From NCBI RefSeq assembly GCF_000730425.1, contig NZ_CP008896.1:2418001-2482000 (forward strand): a stretch of DNA of 64,000 bases, given 5' to 3'. Position numbers and translations under genes: made by a program. The notes below the pieces were generated by a model. The model ran no database searches. It saw only the letters and a list, made by a program, of their open reading frames with translations, and was not told where the DNA came from. This stretch comes from Pseudomonas fluorescens (GTDB lineage: Bacteria; Pseudomonadota; Gammaproteobacteria; Pseudomonadales; Pseudomonadaceae). Below, piece by piece: positions 55,654 to 64,000 of the stretch. Numbering within the stretch: the stretch's first letter is position 1; each line of letters opens with the position of its first letter.

Positions 55654-56349
55654 ATGAGTTACAACGTCTCGCCCGTGGGCTTTGTGCGCTCCTGTTTCAA
55701 GGAGAAGTTCGCCATCCCGCGCCAGCCACAACTGGCGCCCGCCGCCCGGGGCGTGCTGGAACTGGTCGCGCCGTTTGACCAGGGTGAGGCGGTACAGGGC
55801 CTGGAGCAGGTCAGCCATGTGTGGCTGCTGTTCCTGTTTCATCAGGCCCTGGAAGACAAACCACGGCTAAAGGTGCGCCCGCCGCGCCTGGGCGGCAACA
55901 CGTCCATGGGCGTGTTTGCTACCCGCGCGACCCATCGTCCGAATGGGATTGGCCAGTCCGTGGTGAAACTGGACAAGGTGGAGCCGGGTCGGCTGTGGAT
56001 TTCCGGGATCGACCTGCTCGATGGCACACCGGTATTGGATATCAAGCCGTATGTGCCCTATGCCGACATCATCGACACGGCCACCAACGGCATCGCAAGC
56101 AGCGCGCCACCGTTGATTCCCGTGCAGTGGCTGAAGGCCGGCCTGCATCAGGCTCACACCCACGCTGAGCGCCTGGGCGAGCCACTGGTGGAGCTGATTG
56201 AGCAATGCCTGGCGCAGGATCCACGACCCGCCTATCAGACGCCTGGGCCTGAGCGCGAATATGGCGTGCGGTTCTGGGATGTGGATGTGCGTTGGCACTA
56301 TCCCGAGGCCGGGATGATTTGTGTGCTGGAAGTGGTTGCGGCGCAGTAA
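55654..56349 (+). CDS. trmO: tRNA (adenine(37)-N6)-methyltransferase TrmO (TsaA family)
   Basis: A 231-residue enzyme that methylates N6 of threonylcarbamoyl-A37 in tRNA-Thr. It starts with the family barrel motif VSPVGFVRSCFKEKFAIPRQ (about 6-25), then LEQVSHVWLLFLFH, and has the SAM-site strands VGVFATRATHRPNGIGQSVV-like (GVFATRATHRPNGIG) and LDGTPVLDIKPYVPYAD. The C-terminal part (about 175-231) is the usual extension. The upstream DUF1456 gene is 3 bases away. Confidence 0.93.
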   Translation: MSYNVSPVGFVRSCFKEKFAIPRQPQLAPAARGVLELVAPFDQGEAVQGLEQVSHVWLLFLFHQALEDKPRLKVRPPRLGGNTSMGVFATRATHRPNGIGQSVVKLDKVEPGRLWISGIDLLDGTPVLDIKPYVPYADIIDTATNGIASSAPPLIPVQWLKAGLHQAHTHAERLGEPLVELIEQCLAQDPRPAYQTPGPEREYGVRFWDVDVRWHYPEAGMICVLEVVAAQ

Positions 56350-56360
56350 ATCGCAGACAT

Positions 56361-56404
56361 AAAAAAGCCCGCACTGCCTTCACAGGCAATGCGGGCTTTT
56401 CTTT
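56361..56404 (+). terminator. Rho-independent terminator after trmO
   Basis: AAAAAAGCCCGCACTGCCT pairs with AGGCAATGCGGGCTTTTCTTTTT around a TCAC loop; 11 bases past the trmO stop. Confidence 0.92.
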
Positions 56405-56407
56405 TTA

Positions 56408-56508
56408 CTGTAGGATCCGGCTTGCCGGCGATAGTCGTCAACGACAACGCGTTTATGCTGGATAAACGCCGCGATCTCAGCCCCATCGCCGGCAAGCCGG
56501 CTCCTACA
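56408..56508. repeat. REP doublet
   Basis: Head CTGTAGGATCCGGCTTGCCGGCGAT pairs with tail ATCGCCGGCAAGCCGGCTCCTACA. The loop is longer than in most copies and carries its own imperfect stem (GCGTTTAT..ATAAACGC). It ends 4 bases from the fprA stop, so it lies in the 3' end of both convergent transcripts. Confidence 0.92.
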
Positions 56509-56512
56509 CAGG

Positions 56513-57292
56513 TTATTTTTCGACGAAGGCGCGTTCGATCAGGTAGTCACCCGGCTCACGCATCCGTGGCGAAACCTTCAGGCCGAAGCTATTCAGCACT
56601 TCGCTGGTCTCGTCGAGCATGCTTGGGCTGCCGCACAGCATGGCGCGGTCGTCTTCAGGATTGATCGGCGGCAAGCCGATATCGCTGAACAGCTTGCCAC
56701 TGCGCATCAGGTCGGTCAGGCGGCCTTCGTTTTCGAATGGCTCGCGGGTCACCGTCGGGTAGTAGATCAGCTTTTCACGCAGCGCTTCACCGAAGAACTC
56801 GTTCTGCGGCAGGTGCTCGGTGATGAACTCGCGGTAGGCGACTTCGTTGACGTAACGCACGCCGTGGCACAGGATCACTTTTTCAAAGCGCTCGTAGGTT
56901 TCCGGGTCTTGGATCACGCTCATAAATGGCGCGAGGCCAGTACCGGTGCTGAGCAGGTACAGGTGCTTGCCCGGCTTCAAATCGTCCAGCACCAGGGTGC
57001 CCGTCGGTTTTTTGCTGATGATGATCTCGTCGCCTTCCTTCAAATGCTGCAATTGGGAAGTCAACGGGCCATCCGGAACCTTGATGCTGAAGAACTCCAG
57101 GTGCTCTTCCCAGTTCGGGCTGGCGATGGAGTAAGCGCGCATGAGCGGGCGGCCGTTGGGCTGTTGCAGGCCGATCATCACGAACTGACCGTTCTCGAAG
57201 CGCAGGCCCGGGTCGCGGGTGCACTTGAAGCTGAACAGAGTGTCGTTCCAGTGATGAACACTGAGGACACGCTCGTGGTTCATGTTGCTCAT
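56513..57292 (-). CDS. fprA: ferredoxin/flavodoxin-NADP+ reductase FprA
   Basis: A 259-residue FAD-dependent reductase. The FAD motif RAYSIAS lies at about 50-56, the NADP-site TGTGLAPFMS at about 108-117, CHGVRYVNEVAYR at about 140-152, and the C-terminal YLIERAFVEK ending is that of subclass I bacterial FPRs. It passes electrons from NADPH to ferredoxin or flavodoxin for oxidative-stress repair and iron mobilisation. The ATG at 57292 gives the family length with GGAG upstream; 26 extra in-frame codons before it are not conserved. It is divergent from finR, the known superoxide-responsive activator of fprA in P. putida. Confidence 0.94.
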   Translation of the reverse strand: MSNMNHERVLSVHHWNDTLFSFKCTRDPGLRFENGQFVMIGLQQPNGRPLMRAYSIASPNWEEHLEFFSIKVPDGPLTSQLQHLKEGDEIIISKKPTGTLVLDDLKPGKHLYLLSTGTGLAPFMSVIQDPETYERFEKVILCHGVRYVNEVAYREFITEHLPQNEFFGEALREKLIYYPTVTREPFENEGRLTDLMRSGKLFSDIGLPPINPEDDRAMLCGSPSMLDETSEVLNSFGLKVSPRMREPGDYLIERAFVEK

Positions 57293-57392
57293 GTACGGGG
57301 AACTCCTGGAAATGGGTCTGCGCCAAAATGATAGGTGCGCAATTGCAGCGTATTCTAATGGCGGCGACAATATCTGTTAACTGGATTATTAA

Positions 57393-57405
57393 GATAAGGG
57401 TTATC
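57393..57405. promoter_or_regulatory. candidate FinR operator between fprA and finR
   Basis: GATAAGGGTTATC is a perfect inverted repeat with a 3-base centre and lies 12 bases before the finR start and about 100 bases before the fprA start. A divergent LysR regulator with an inverted repeat of this kind usually binds there. The assignment is by position; FinR's exact site is not something I can quote. Confidence 0.45.
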
Positions 57406-57417
57406 GGTTATATCGAT

Positions 57418-58344
57418 ATGCGATTTACTCTTCGTCAACTGCAAGTCTTCGTCGCCGTCGCCCAGCAGGAAAGTGTGTCACGCGCTGCTGGCCTTCTGGC
57501 CTTATCTCAATCCGCCGCCAGCACCTCGATCACCGAGCTGGAGCGCCAATCCAGCTGCCAATTGTTCGACCGCGCCGGTAAACGCCTGAGCCTCAACGCC
57601 TTGGGTCATCAGTTGCTGCCCCAGGCGGTGGCCCTGCTGGACCAGGCCAAGGAAATCGAGGACCTGCTCAACGGCAAATCCGGCTTCGGCTCCCTGGCGG
57701 TCGGCGCTACCCTGACCATCGGCAATTACCTGGCCACCCTGTTGATCGGCAGCTTCATGCAGCAGCATCCCGAGAGCCAGGTGAAGCTACATGTACAGAA
57801 CACTGCGCATATCGTGCATCAGGTTGCGCATTATGAAATTGATCTGGGTCTAATCGAAGGTGACTGCAGCCACCCGGACATCGAGGTACAAACCTGGGTC
57901 GAGGACGAACTGGTGGTGTTCTGCGCACCCCAGCACCCCCTGGCTCAGCGCGGTCAGGCGACCATGGAGCAATTGACCCATGAAGCCTGGATCTTGCGGG
58001 AACAGGGCTCCGGGACACGCCTGACCTTTGATCAAGCCATGCGCCATCATCGTACCGCGCTGAACATCCGCCTGGAGCTGGAGCACACGGAAGCTATCAA
58101 GCGTGCAGTGGAGTCAGGATTGGGAATTGGCTGCATTTCGCGCCTGGCGCTCCGGGATGCATTCCGGCGCGGCAGCCTGGTGCCGGTGGAAACCCCGGAC
58201 CTGGACCTGGCCCGGCAGTTCTACTTTATCTGGCATAAACAGAAGTACCAGACCTCGGCCATGCGCGAGTTCCTCGAACTGTGCCGCGCCTTTACCGCCG
58301 GGGTGCAGCGCAGCGACGAGATCGTGCTGCCGAACATCCCTTAG
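57418..58344 (+). CDS. finR: LysR-family regulator FinR
   Basis: A 308-residue activator. The N-terminal winged helix (about 1-60) has LRQLQVFVAVAQQESVSRAA and LSQSAASTSITELERQ, and the effector-binding domain (about 88-295) has GSLAVGATLTIGNYLA and EAIKRAVESGLGIGCISRLAL. In P. putida FinR activates the divergent fprA under superoxide stress. The ATG at 57418 begins the conserved MRFTLRQL; the frame is open further upstream through the promoter region. Its stop overlaps the convergent dgkA stop (shared bases 58341-58344). Confidence 0.9.
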   Translation: MRFTLRQLQVFVAVAQQESVSRAAGLLALSQSAASTSITELERQSSCQLFDRAGKRLSLNALGHQLLPQAVALLDQAKEIEDLLNGKSGFGSLAVGATLTIGNYLATLLIGSFMQQHPESQVKLHVQNTAHIVHQVAHYEIDLGLIEGDCSHPDIEVQTWVEDELVVFCAPQHPLAQRGQATMEQLTHEAWILREQGSGTRLTFDQAMRHHRTALNIRLELEHTEAIKRAVESGLGIGCISRLALRDAFRRGSLVPVETPDLDLARQFYFIWHKQKYQTSAMREFLELCRAFTAGVQRSDEIVLPNIP

Positions 58345-58703
58345 ATCAGGATCACGGCCCACACCGCGGTAATCATGGTCAGCGCCACGAATTGCGCGGC
58401 GCTGCCCATGTCCTTGGCATTTTTCGACAAAGGGTGGCGATCCAGGGAGATCCGGTCGATTGCCGCTTCCACAGCCGAGTTGAGCAACTCGACAATCAGC
58501 GCCAGCAGGCACACGGCAATCAACAATGCGCGCTCTACACGGCTGACATTGAGGAAGAAGCTCAACGGAATCAGGATCACGTTGAGCAACACCAACTGGC
58601 GGAAGGCCGCCTCGCCGGTGAAAGCCGCCCGCAAGCCATCGAGGGAATAGCCCCCGGCGTTGAAGATACGTTTGATACCGGTTTGACCTTTGAAAGGCGA
58701 CAT
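58341..58703 (-). CDS. dgkA: diacylglycerol kinase DgkA
   Basis: A 120-residue inner-membrane kinase with three helices (about 34-50, 55-78, 98-118) that phosphorylates diacylglycerol to recycle it into phospholipid synthesis. The signature VELLNSAVEAAIDRIS (about 69-84) is the conserved ELLNTAIE motif with the catalytic Glu and metal ligand; KNAKDMGSAAQF follows. The ATG at 58703 gives the standard length, although its ribosome site is weak. It ends tail-to-tail with finR with overlapping stop codons. Confidence 0.94.
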   Translation of the reverse strand: MSPFKGQTGIKRIFNAGGYSLDGLRAAFTGEAAFRQLVLLNVILIPLSFFLNVSRVERALLIAVCLLALIVELLNSAVEAAIDRISLDRHPLSKNAKDMGSAAQFVALTMITAVWAVILI

Positions 58704-58777
58704 AGGTAGGCAACTGAGCAGAAAAGATGGAAGGAAGCTAGAACACGCCAAGTCAAAAAAGCGTGAATCGAACCACT

Positions 58778-59428
58778 CTATGCGTGAGAAATTGACTCAA
58801 GTTGTTGCAACAGCAGCGCCGCCTGGGTACGAGTGCGTACGCCCAGCTTACGGAAAATCGCGGTGACGTGCGCCTTGATGGTCGCCTCGGAAACGCTCAG
58901 TTCATAGGCGATCTGTTTGTTCAACAAGCCTTCGCAGACCATGGTCAATACACGAAACTGCTGCGGCGTAAGGCTGGCGAGCCCTTCCTGGGCCGCCTTG
59001 GCTTCGGCGGATACGTTGATTTCTTCGAATGCCTGGGGCGGCCATGAAACGTCACCGTCCAGCACCGTGCGCACCGCGGTCTGAATCTGCTCCATGGAGC
59101 TGGACTTGGGGATAAAACCGCTGGCCCCGAATTCGCGGGAACGCACTACGACATCTGCCTCTTCCTGGGCCGACACCATGACCACCGGAATCTGCGGATA
59201 TTGCCCACGCAACAGCACCAGGCCGGAAAACCCGTAGGCGCCAGGCATGTTCAGGTCCAGCAGCACCAGATCCCAATCGGTCTTGTCAGTCAGACGGGCT
59301 TCCAGCTCAGCGATGCTGCCTACTTCAACCAAGCGTACATCCGGGCCCAGACCCAATGTAACGGCCTGGTGCAGCGCGCTGCGAAAAAGCGGGTGATCAT
59401 CGGCAATCAGGATTTCGTATGTGGCCAT
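58778..59428 (-). CDS. erdR: LuxR/NarL-family response regulator ErdR
   Basis: A 216-residue regulator: receiver (1-120, phospho-acceptor Asp in WDLVLLDLNMPGAYGF, about residue 58) and LuxR-type helix-turn-helix (about 148-210, LTPQQFRVLTMVCEGLLNKQIAYELSVSEATIKAHVTAI, held in the last 60 residues). The gene order dgkA-erdR-DTW protein matches PA3603-PA3605. ErdR (CrbR) works with a distant sensor kinase to control acetate/ethanol metabolism through acs. There is no kinase gene beside it, as expected for this orphan. Confidence 0.9.
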   Translation of the reverse strand: MATYEILIADDHPLFRSALHQAVTLGLGPDVRLVEVGSIAELEARLTDKTDWDLVLLDLNMPGAYGFSGLVLLRGQYPQIPVVMVSAQEEADVVVRSREFGASGFIPKSSSMEQIQTAVRTVLDGDVSWPPQAFEEINVSAEAKAAQEGLASLTPQQFRVLTMVCEGLLNKQIAYELSVSEATIKAHVTAIFRKLGVRTRTQAALLLQQLESISHA

Positions 59429-59590
59429 TTATTAAATGATCCTGTTTTTTATGGGAGCACCGATGGGTTCGATGCTCGCCAACGTACAAGGTGCCAGCCA
59501 GTGGCTGTCACGAACAGTTACGCTTGATGGCATTTTAGCCGGCTCAGGCGTTGCAGTGCCATCATGCAAAGGTCCTCTGGCCCCGAACGC

Positions 59591-60301
59591 CTACAGATAG
59601 GGTGCAAGACGCGTATGGACACTGTCCGTCGGGTCCAGCGCCAACTGGAACTTGGCCGCCAGGTAGTGGGTACTGAAAACATCCAGGTAGGCATCCAGCA
59701 CTTCGCTGGCCTGCTGGTCCTCGGCCAGTTCCAGGCACAACGCGGCCACTTCGGCGGTACAAAAATGGTCATCACGCTTGGAGCGCCGCAACTTGTAGCG
59801 CGATAGCTGCTCCGGCTCCAGGCTCAGCACCGGCAAGTGTTCCAGATAAGGGCTCTTGCGGAACATCTTGCGCGCCTCGCTCCAGGTGCCGTCCAGCAGG
59901 ATAAACAATGGGCGCTTGCCATCCGCCACCTTGACCTGGCTGACCACCCGCTGCGGCGCCACAAACTCGCCGGGGAAGACGATGTAGGGTTGCCACTGCG
60001 GATCAGCCAGCAGCGCCAGCAGCTCTGGCTCGACAGCCGTGCGCGACCAGGGGAAAGCACTTGTGTCGTCGATCACATCCGCTATCAGCCAACCGGTATT
60101 GCTGGGCTTCATCGGTTCCACGTCGTGCATCAGCAGGCACATGGCGGACTTGGCCTCGACCTTGGGACGCCAGGCACACAGGCAGTATTCGGGGATGACC
60201 CGGCATCTGGGGCAACGTTCGGCGCGCGAGCCTCGGGCAACAAAGGGGCTGACCGCGCGGGCCAGCCGCTGGGTACGCAGACGGAAGACCGCGTGACTCA
60301 T
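59591..60301 (-). CDS. DTW-domain tRNA-uridine aminocarboxypropyltransferase
   Basis: A 236-residue enzyme of the DTW (TapT/YfiP) family, which adds the acp group of SAM to uridine in tRNA variable loops. The N-terminal Cys cluster CPRCRVIPEYCLCA (about 30-43) probably binds zinc. The family motif is DGTWSEARKMFRKSPYL (about 139-155), followed by YKLRRSKRDDHFCTAEVAA. It is transcribed in the same direction as erdR with a 162-base gap. Homologues in Pseudomonas sit here next to erdR. Confidence 0.85.
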   Translation of the reverse strand: MSHAVFRLRTQRLARAVSPFVARGSRAERCPRCRVIPEYCLCAWRPKVEAKSAMCLLMHDVEPMKPSNTGWLIADVIDDTSAFPWSRTAVEPELLALLADPQWQPYIVFPGEFVAPQRVVSQVKVADGKRPLFILLDGTWSEARKMFRKSPYLEHLPVLSLEPEQLSRYKLRRSKRDDHFCTAEVAALCLELAEDQQASEVLDAYLDVFSTHYLAAKFQLALDPTDSVHTRLAPYL

Positions 60302-60495
60302 AGCGGGGGCCGTTGTGAAGCGATGAAAATCGACACGGGCAAAACTCGGGGCAGCAAAAAAGTGCCGGCAGTTTACCAGAGCTGCCCAGCCAATACGCCT
60401 GGCCGTCGCAGCTACAGGTCACCTATAATCCCGCGCCACTGAACGCACAGCGCAGTGACAGGTCTATGGACCAGTAACCGAATCAGGAGAGTTTC

Positions 60496-60930
60496 ATGCT
60501 GCGTCTTATGTTGCGTCTTGCCGCCCCGACCGTCGCCCTGGCGCTGGTATTGCCCTTGGGCGCCCAGGCGGCCTCCCTGGTGGAACTGCAAATGAACAAG
60601 AAACTGCAAAGCGTCGCAGCGGAAAGCAACAAAGACCTCCCCAGGGAAATTGATGAACAAACCCTGGAAGTGGCCTACACCGTCGAAGGCATGCAGTTGA
60701 TTGACCACCTGAGCGTGCTGCCCGAGCGTGCCGAACAGATGCGCGCCAACCCGAAGGCCGTGTACTTCCAGCTGGGACAAAGCGTCTGCCTGAACAAAGG
60801 CTACCGCGAGCTGATGGCCAAGGGCGCCGTCATGCGCTACGAAATCACCGAAAACAAGACCAACCGCCCAGTGGCATCGGTCAAGTTCGTCGAGGCTGAT
60901 TGCCCGGCCCCGTCCAAGAAGAAAAAGTAA
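60496..60930 (+). CDS. small secreted protein of unknown function
   Basis: A 144-residue exported protein with a signal peptide ending near residue 25 (LPLGAQAA). The mature part is mostly polar, has two Cys (in VCLNKGYRE and EADCPAP) that could form a disulphide, and ends in a Lys-rich tail PSKKKK. The ATG has AGGAGAG upstream. I recognise only the conserved position after the DTW gene. A 9-base perfect hairpin CGCGCCGTT/AACGGCGCG at 60942-60964 follows, without a T-run. Confidence 0.75.
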   Translation: MLRLMLRLAAPTVALALVLPLGAQAASLVELQMNKKLQSVAAESNKDLPREIDEQTLEVAYTVEGMQLIDHLSVLPERAEQMRANPKAVYFQLGQSVCLNKGYRELMAKGAVMRYEITENKTNRPVASVKFVEADCPAPSKKKK

Positions 60931-61196
60931 GCCTTTCCCCACGCGCCGTTCCTCAAACGGCGCGACAGCCTCCCCTCTGTAAACCTTCAGCAATCCCCCC
61001 TATAAGTTATTGCCAGACAAGACTTTAAGGGCTCATGATCAATCGACCAGTAACATTTCCAGGGCAAAAAAGAGTTGCCCTTACGCGACTTGCAGTGCAA
61101 AGGTTTTTAATCACAAGGAACATACAGGGCCTGTTTCGTCGCCCTCAGCGCACGAATCTCTTGGACGCCAGGGCTCTGTAACGAAGGAGAAGCTGA
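60931..61196. other. 266-base gap with hairpins; possible small RNA or leader
   Basis: Holds the hairpin at 60942-60964, a second GGGCAA/TTGCCC hairpin (about 61063-61081), and TTGCAGTGCAA followed by a T-run (AGGTTTTTA, about 61090-61110), which resembles a terminator. The three structures in a row without an open reading frame allow a short RNA, but no clear promoter was found. AAGGAGA before 61197 is the ribosome site of the next gene. Confidence 0.3.
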
Positions 61197-62309
61197 ATGC
61201 CTGATCAACCGAACGACCTCCTGACCCATCATTTTCCAGAAAGCGGGACCGACCTCACACAGCAGGTCGAAGCGCAACTCAAGCAGATTGCCCCCAGCAG
61301 CCCGAATATTTCGCTCTATCGCGACATGATCCTCACCGTGCTGCGCATGGCCCAGGATGACCGCGACCGCTGGAACGCCAAGATCACCTTGAAAGCGATA
61401 AACGAACTGGACAATGCGTTTCGCGTGCTCGAACAGTTCAAGGGCCGACGCAAGGTCACCGTCTTCGGCTCGGCTCGTACCCCAGTGGAAAGCCCGCTCT
61501 ACGCTCTGGCCCGGGAAGTGGGGACGGCTCTGGCCCACTCGGACCTGATGGTCATCACCGGCGGCGGTGGCGGCATTATGGCTGCGGCCCACGAAGGCGC
61601 GGGCCTGGCCCACAGCCTGGGGTTCAATATCACCCTACCCTTCGAGCAGCATGCCAACCCGACCATTGATGGCACGGAAAACCTGCTGTCGTTCCACTTC
61701 TTCTTTACCCGCAAACTGTTCTTCGTCAAGGAGGCCGACGGGCTAGTGCTATGCCCTGGTGGCTTCGGCACTCTGGATGAAGCACTGGAAGTCCTGACCC
61801 TGATCCAGACTGGCAAGAGCCCCCTGGTTCCGGTGGTGCTGCTGGACGAGCCTGGCGGCGGATTCTGGAAAGGCGCCTTGGATTTTGTTCGCAGCCAGTT
61901 GGAGGCCAACCGCTACATCCTGCCGACTGATCTCAAGCTGCTGCGCCTGGTGCACAGCGCCGACGAGGCGGTGAATGAAATCAACCAGTTCTATGCCAAC
62001 TTCCATTCCACCCGCTGGCTGAAACGCCAGTTCGTGGTACGCATGAACCACCCGCTCAGCGAGCGCGCATTGGCGCATATACAGACGGCATTCGCCGATC
62101 TGCGGCTGAGTGATGACTTCCAGCAATCGGCCTATGGGGGCGAAGAACACGATGAAGCGCGCTTCAGCCATTTGACGCGGCTGGTGTTCAACTTCACCGG
62201 CCGGAATCAGGGGCGGCTGCGGGAACTGGTGGATTACATCAACTTGCCGGAGAACTGGGCCCAAGCCCAAGGCAAAGCACAGCAACGGGTGACACCGGAA
62301 CCGGCGTAA
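61197..62309 (+). CDS. LOG-family (TIGR00730) Rossmann-fold protein, long form
   Basis: A 370-residue protein. The nucleotide-binding core (about 85-245) has the GGGGGIMAAAHEGA motif and the LOG signature CPGGFGTLDEALEVLT. The N-terminal about 80 residues and C-terminal about 110 residues extend beyond the usual 180-residue LOG proteins, as in the PpnN/'lysine decarboxylase-like' long group. Small LOG proteins hydrolyse cytokinin or nucleoside 5'-monophosphates; for this one nucleotide hydrolysis is a reasonable guess only. AAGGAGA stands before the ATG. Confidence 0.85.
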   Translation: MPDQPNDLLTHHFPESGTDLTQQVEAQLKQIAPSSPNISLYRDMILTVLRMAQDDRDRWNAKITLKAINELDNAFRVLEQFKGRRKVTVFGSARTPVESPLYALAREVGTALAHSDLMVITGGGGGIMAAAHEGAGLAHSLGFNITLPFEQHANPTIDGTENLLSFHFFFTRKLFFVKEADGLVLCPGGFGTLDEALEVLTLIQTGKSPLVPVVLLDEPGGGFWKGALDFVRSQLEANRYILPTDLKLLRLVHSADEAVNEINQFYANFHSTRWLKRQFVVRMNHPLSERALAHIQTAFADLRLSDDFQQSAYGGEEHDEARFSHLTRLVFNFTGRNQGRLRELVDYINLPENWAQAQGKAQQRVTPEPA

Positions 62310-62321
62310 TGCCGTAAACGC

Positions 62322-62360
62322 AAAAAAGGCCCGTTATTTTCATAGCGGGCCTTTTTTATA
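62322..62360 (+). terminator. Rho-independent terminator after the LOG-family gene
   Basis: AAAAAAGGCCCG pairs with CGGGCCTTTTTT with an AT-rich middle (TTATTTTCATAG); 12 bases past the stop. Confidence 0.92.
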
Positions 62361-62372
62361 AACGCAAAATCC

Positions 62373-62462
62373 ATGTAGGCGCTGGCTTGCCAGCGATAGC
62401 GGTCTAACTATCACTGTATGGATACCTGACACACCGCCATCGCCGGCAAGCCGGCTCCTACA
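62373..62462. repeat. REP doublet with mixed arms
   Basis: Head TGTAGGCGCTGGCTTGCCAGCGATAG and tail CCATCGCCGGCAAGCCGGCTCCTACA belong to two variants (CTGGCTTGCCAGCG and GCCGGCTTGCCGGCG cores), so the outer arms pair imperfectly although each has its own small palindrome. It lies between convergent LOG and recX genes. Confidence 0.88.
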
Positions 62463-62478
62463 ACGGCACGATCAGGTT

Positions 62479-62946
62479 TCAGTCGTCCAGATCCCGGCCG
62501 CTCAACAAACGGCTGATCATCTCCATCGAAAATCCGCGATAGCTCAAAAAACGCCCTTGCTTGGCACGCTCACGGGCATCAATCGGCAGATGGCCGGCAA
62601 ATTTTCGGCGCCAGGTGTCTTCCAATTGCGTCTGCCAACTGATGCCACACTCACGCAGTGCCAGATCGATATCGGCGCGTTGCAAGCCACGCTGGCTCAG
62701 CTCTTCACGAATCCGCGCCGGGCCGTAGCCCGAGCGCGCCCGATAGGAAACAAAACTTTCGAGATAACGGGCTTCGGAAAGCAGCCCCTCTTCCGTCAGG
62801 CGGTCGAGGGCTGTTTCAACCATTTCGGGAGAAGCGCCACGCTGACGCAATTTGCGCGTCAACTCGACACGACCATGCTCGCGTCGTGCGAGCAGGTCCA
62901 TTGCCGTACGCCGTACGGCAACCAACGTATCGAGTACAACTGTCAT
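62479..62946 (-). CDS. recX: RecA regulatory protein RecX
   Basis: A 155-residue all-helical protein that caps RecA filaments and limits recombination. Three RecX repeats are visible: [23 protein letters not shown] ([21 protein letters not shown]), [27 protein letters not shown] and [25 protein letters not shown]. It starts 8 bases after the recA stop on the same strand, so it is in the recA operon with SOS control from a promoter outside the window. Confidence 0.95.
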   Translation of the reverse strand: MTVVLDTLVAVRRTAMDLLARREHGRVELTRKLRQRGASPEMVETALDRLTEEGLLSEARYLESFVSYRARSGYGPARIREELSQRGLQRADIDLALRECGISWQTQLEDTWRRKFAGHLPIDARERAKQGRFLSYRGFSMEMISRLLSGRDLDD

Positions 62947-62954
62947 CGTTGGAC

Positions 62955-64000
62955 TCAGCTATCAGCGTCAGCTTCTGCCATGTCATCAACAGGTTCGCGG
63001 TTGGCCGCAGCCTTGACGTCTGGCGCTGCGGTCAGCAGTTTGTCGCGAATCTGCTTCTCAAGGGTCGCCGCAATATCAGGATTGTCCTGCAGGAACTTGG
63101 CCGAGTTGGCCTTGCCCTGGCCAATCTTGCTGCCGTTGTAGGCATACCAGGCACCGGACTTCTCGACGAAGCCGTGCAGCACGCCCAGGTCGATCATCTC
63201 GCCGTTCAGGTAGATACCCTTGCCGTAGAGAATCTGGAACTCGGCCTGACGGAATGGTGGAGCCACCTTGTTCTTGACAACCTTGACGCGAGTTTCGCTA
63301 CCGACAACCTCGTCACCTTCCTTCACCGCGCCGGTACGACGGATGTCCAGGCGAACCGAAGCGTAGAACTTCAGCGCGTTACCACCGGTAGTGGTTTCCG
63401 GGCTGCCGAACATCACACCGATCTTCATCCGGATCTGGTTGATGAAGATCACCAGGCAGTTGGCGTTCTTGATGTTACCGGTGATTTTACGCAGGGCCTG
63501 GGACATGAGGCGGGCTTGCAGGCCGACGTGCATGTCGCCCATTTCGCCTTCGATCTCGGCCTTCGGTACCAATGCTGCCACGGAGTCGACCACGATCACG
63601 TCGATGGCGTTGGAGCGCACCAGCATGTCAGTGATTTCCAACGCTTGTTCACCGGTGTCCGGCTGCGAAACCAGCAGGTCGTCGACATTGACGCCCAGCT
63701 TGCCTGCGTATTCAGGATCCAGGGCGTGCTCGGCATCGACGAACGCGCAGGTGGCGCCCATTTTTTGGGCCTGGGCAATCACCGACAGGGTCAGGGTGGT
63801 TTTACCAGAAGATTCTGGACCGTAGATTTCAACGATACGGCCCTTTGGCAGGCCGCCAATGCCGAGCGCGATGTCCAGACCCAGAGAGCCAGTGGAAATA
63901 GCCGGGATCGCCTGACGGTCGTGATCGCCCATACGCATTACGGCACCCTTGCCGAATTGACGTTCGATCTGACCCAGGGCCGCAGCCAAGGCTTTCTTCT
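62955..64000 (-). CDS. recA: recombinase RecA, first few codons outside the window
   Basis: Visible are 348 codons beginning at [16 protein letters not shown]; by comparison with Pseudomonas RecA (MDDNKKKALAA) about five codons are missing at the window edge. Walker A reads GPESSGKTT, Walker [14 protein letters not shown]-binding loop L1 around [19 protein letters not shown] and L2 around [15 protein letters not shown]. The C-terminus ends with the acidic tail [10 protein letters not shown] that tunes activity. It drives homologous recombination and LexA self-cleavage in the SOS response. Confidence 0.98.
   Translation of the reverse strand, partial: KKALAAALGQIERQFGKGAVMRMGDHDRQAIPAISTGSLGLDIALGIGGLPKGRIVEIYGPESSGKTTLTLSVIAQAQKMGATCAFVDAEHALDPEYAGKLGVNVDDLLVSQPDTGEQALEITDMLVRSNAIDVIVVDSVAALVPKAEIEGEMGDMHVGLQARLMSQALRKITGNIKNANCLVIFINQIRMKIGVMFGSPETTTGGNALKFYASVRLDIRRTGAVKEGDEVVGSETRVKVVKNKVAPPFRQAEFQILYGKGIYLNGEMIDLGVLHGFVEKSGAWYAYNGSKIGQGKANSAKFLQDNPDIAATLEKQIRDKLLTAAPDVKAAANREPVDDMAEADADS

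Noticed and set aside
61010..61204. 64-codon frame upstream of the LOG-family gene
   Set aside because: No ribosome site, no hydrophobic or domain pattern, and it overlaps hairpins and the next gene's ribosome site.

Overview
The window is a stretch of chromosome from a Pseudomonas of the P. fluorescens group. The call rests on a complete wsp chemosensory/diguanylate cyclase operon, the colR-colS-methyltransferase-inaA root-colonisation cluster, a finR/fprA pair, an ErdR-type regulator, a recA-recX end, high GC with Pseudomonas codon use, and about a dozen REP-type palindromic repeats (most carry a GTAGGAGC..GGCTTGCC head) between genes. Nearly all genes are core or shell genes. I see no prophage, insertion sequence, CRISPR array or integrative island.

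Layout. 1-942: 3' part of a type I GAPDH gene. 1080-6684: iron-regulated heme uptake locus (Fur box, ECF sigma factor, FecR-type anti-sigma factor, TonB-dependent heme/hemoglobin receptor with signalling domain, heme oxygenase, DUF454 membrane protein). 6811-9666: chemoreceptor and nitroreductase. 9815-13441: di-heme c-type oxidoreductase lipoprotein, imelysin-family lipoprotein and DUF1513 protein, an iron-linked but poorly understood periplasmic operon, followed by a MexV/MexW-like RND pump (13576-17781). 17923-26377 (minus): wspABCDEFR, most junctions overlapping by 1 or 4 bases. 26526-27236: DUF533 protein. 27426-31197 (minus): colR, colS, methyltransferase (warA/orf222 type), inaA/wapQ-type kinase and a small secreted protein, with a divergent LTA-synthase/sulfatase-fold membrane enzyme (31399-33324). 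ColR-box-like sites lie before both the methyltransferase and the sulfatase-fold gene.

33498-41066: groESL with a heat-shock-type promoter, fxsA, a HugZ-type heme protein, an SDR reductase, a DUF481 outer-membrane protein, an alkyltransferase-like (ATL) protein and an AmpG-like permease. 41244-45075: proS, a lipoprotein, and dinB behind a good LexA box. 45367-45792: two identical initiator tRNA-Met genes, each with its own promoter and terminator. 46072-49994: mprF plus its partner hydrolase. 50152-53697: divergent kup and rimO. 53800-56349: GNAT acetyltransferase whose tail is encoded by a REP, a degenerate RsuA-type pseudouridine synthase homologue, DUF1456, trmO. 56513-60301: fprA, finR, dgkA, erdR, DTW-domain protein. 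60496-64000: small secreted protein, LOG-family protein, recX and most of recA.

Functional themes are iron and heme economy, envelope remodelling and stress sensing (ColRS, MprF, RND pump, GroESL), surface-sensing c-di-GMP signalling (Wsp), and SOS (LexA box, DinB, RecA/RecX). The least-explained items are the DHOR-imelysin-DUF1513 operon with a changed imelysin motif, the pseudouridine synthase homologue without its catalytic Asp, and the REP-encoded protein tail. Start sites were chosen by eye from ribosome binding sites and family lengths; no database search was run.
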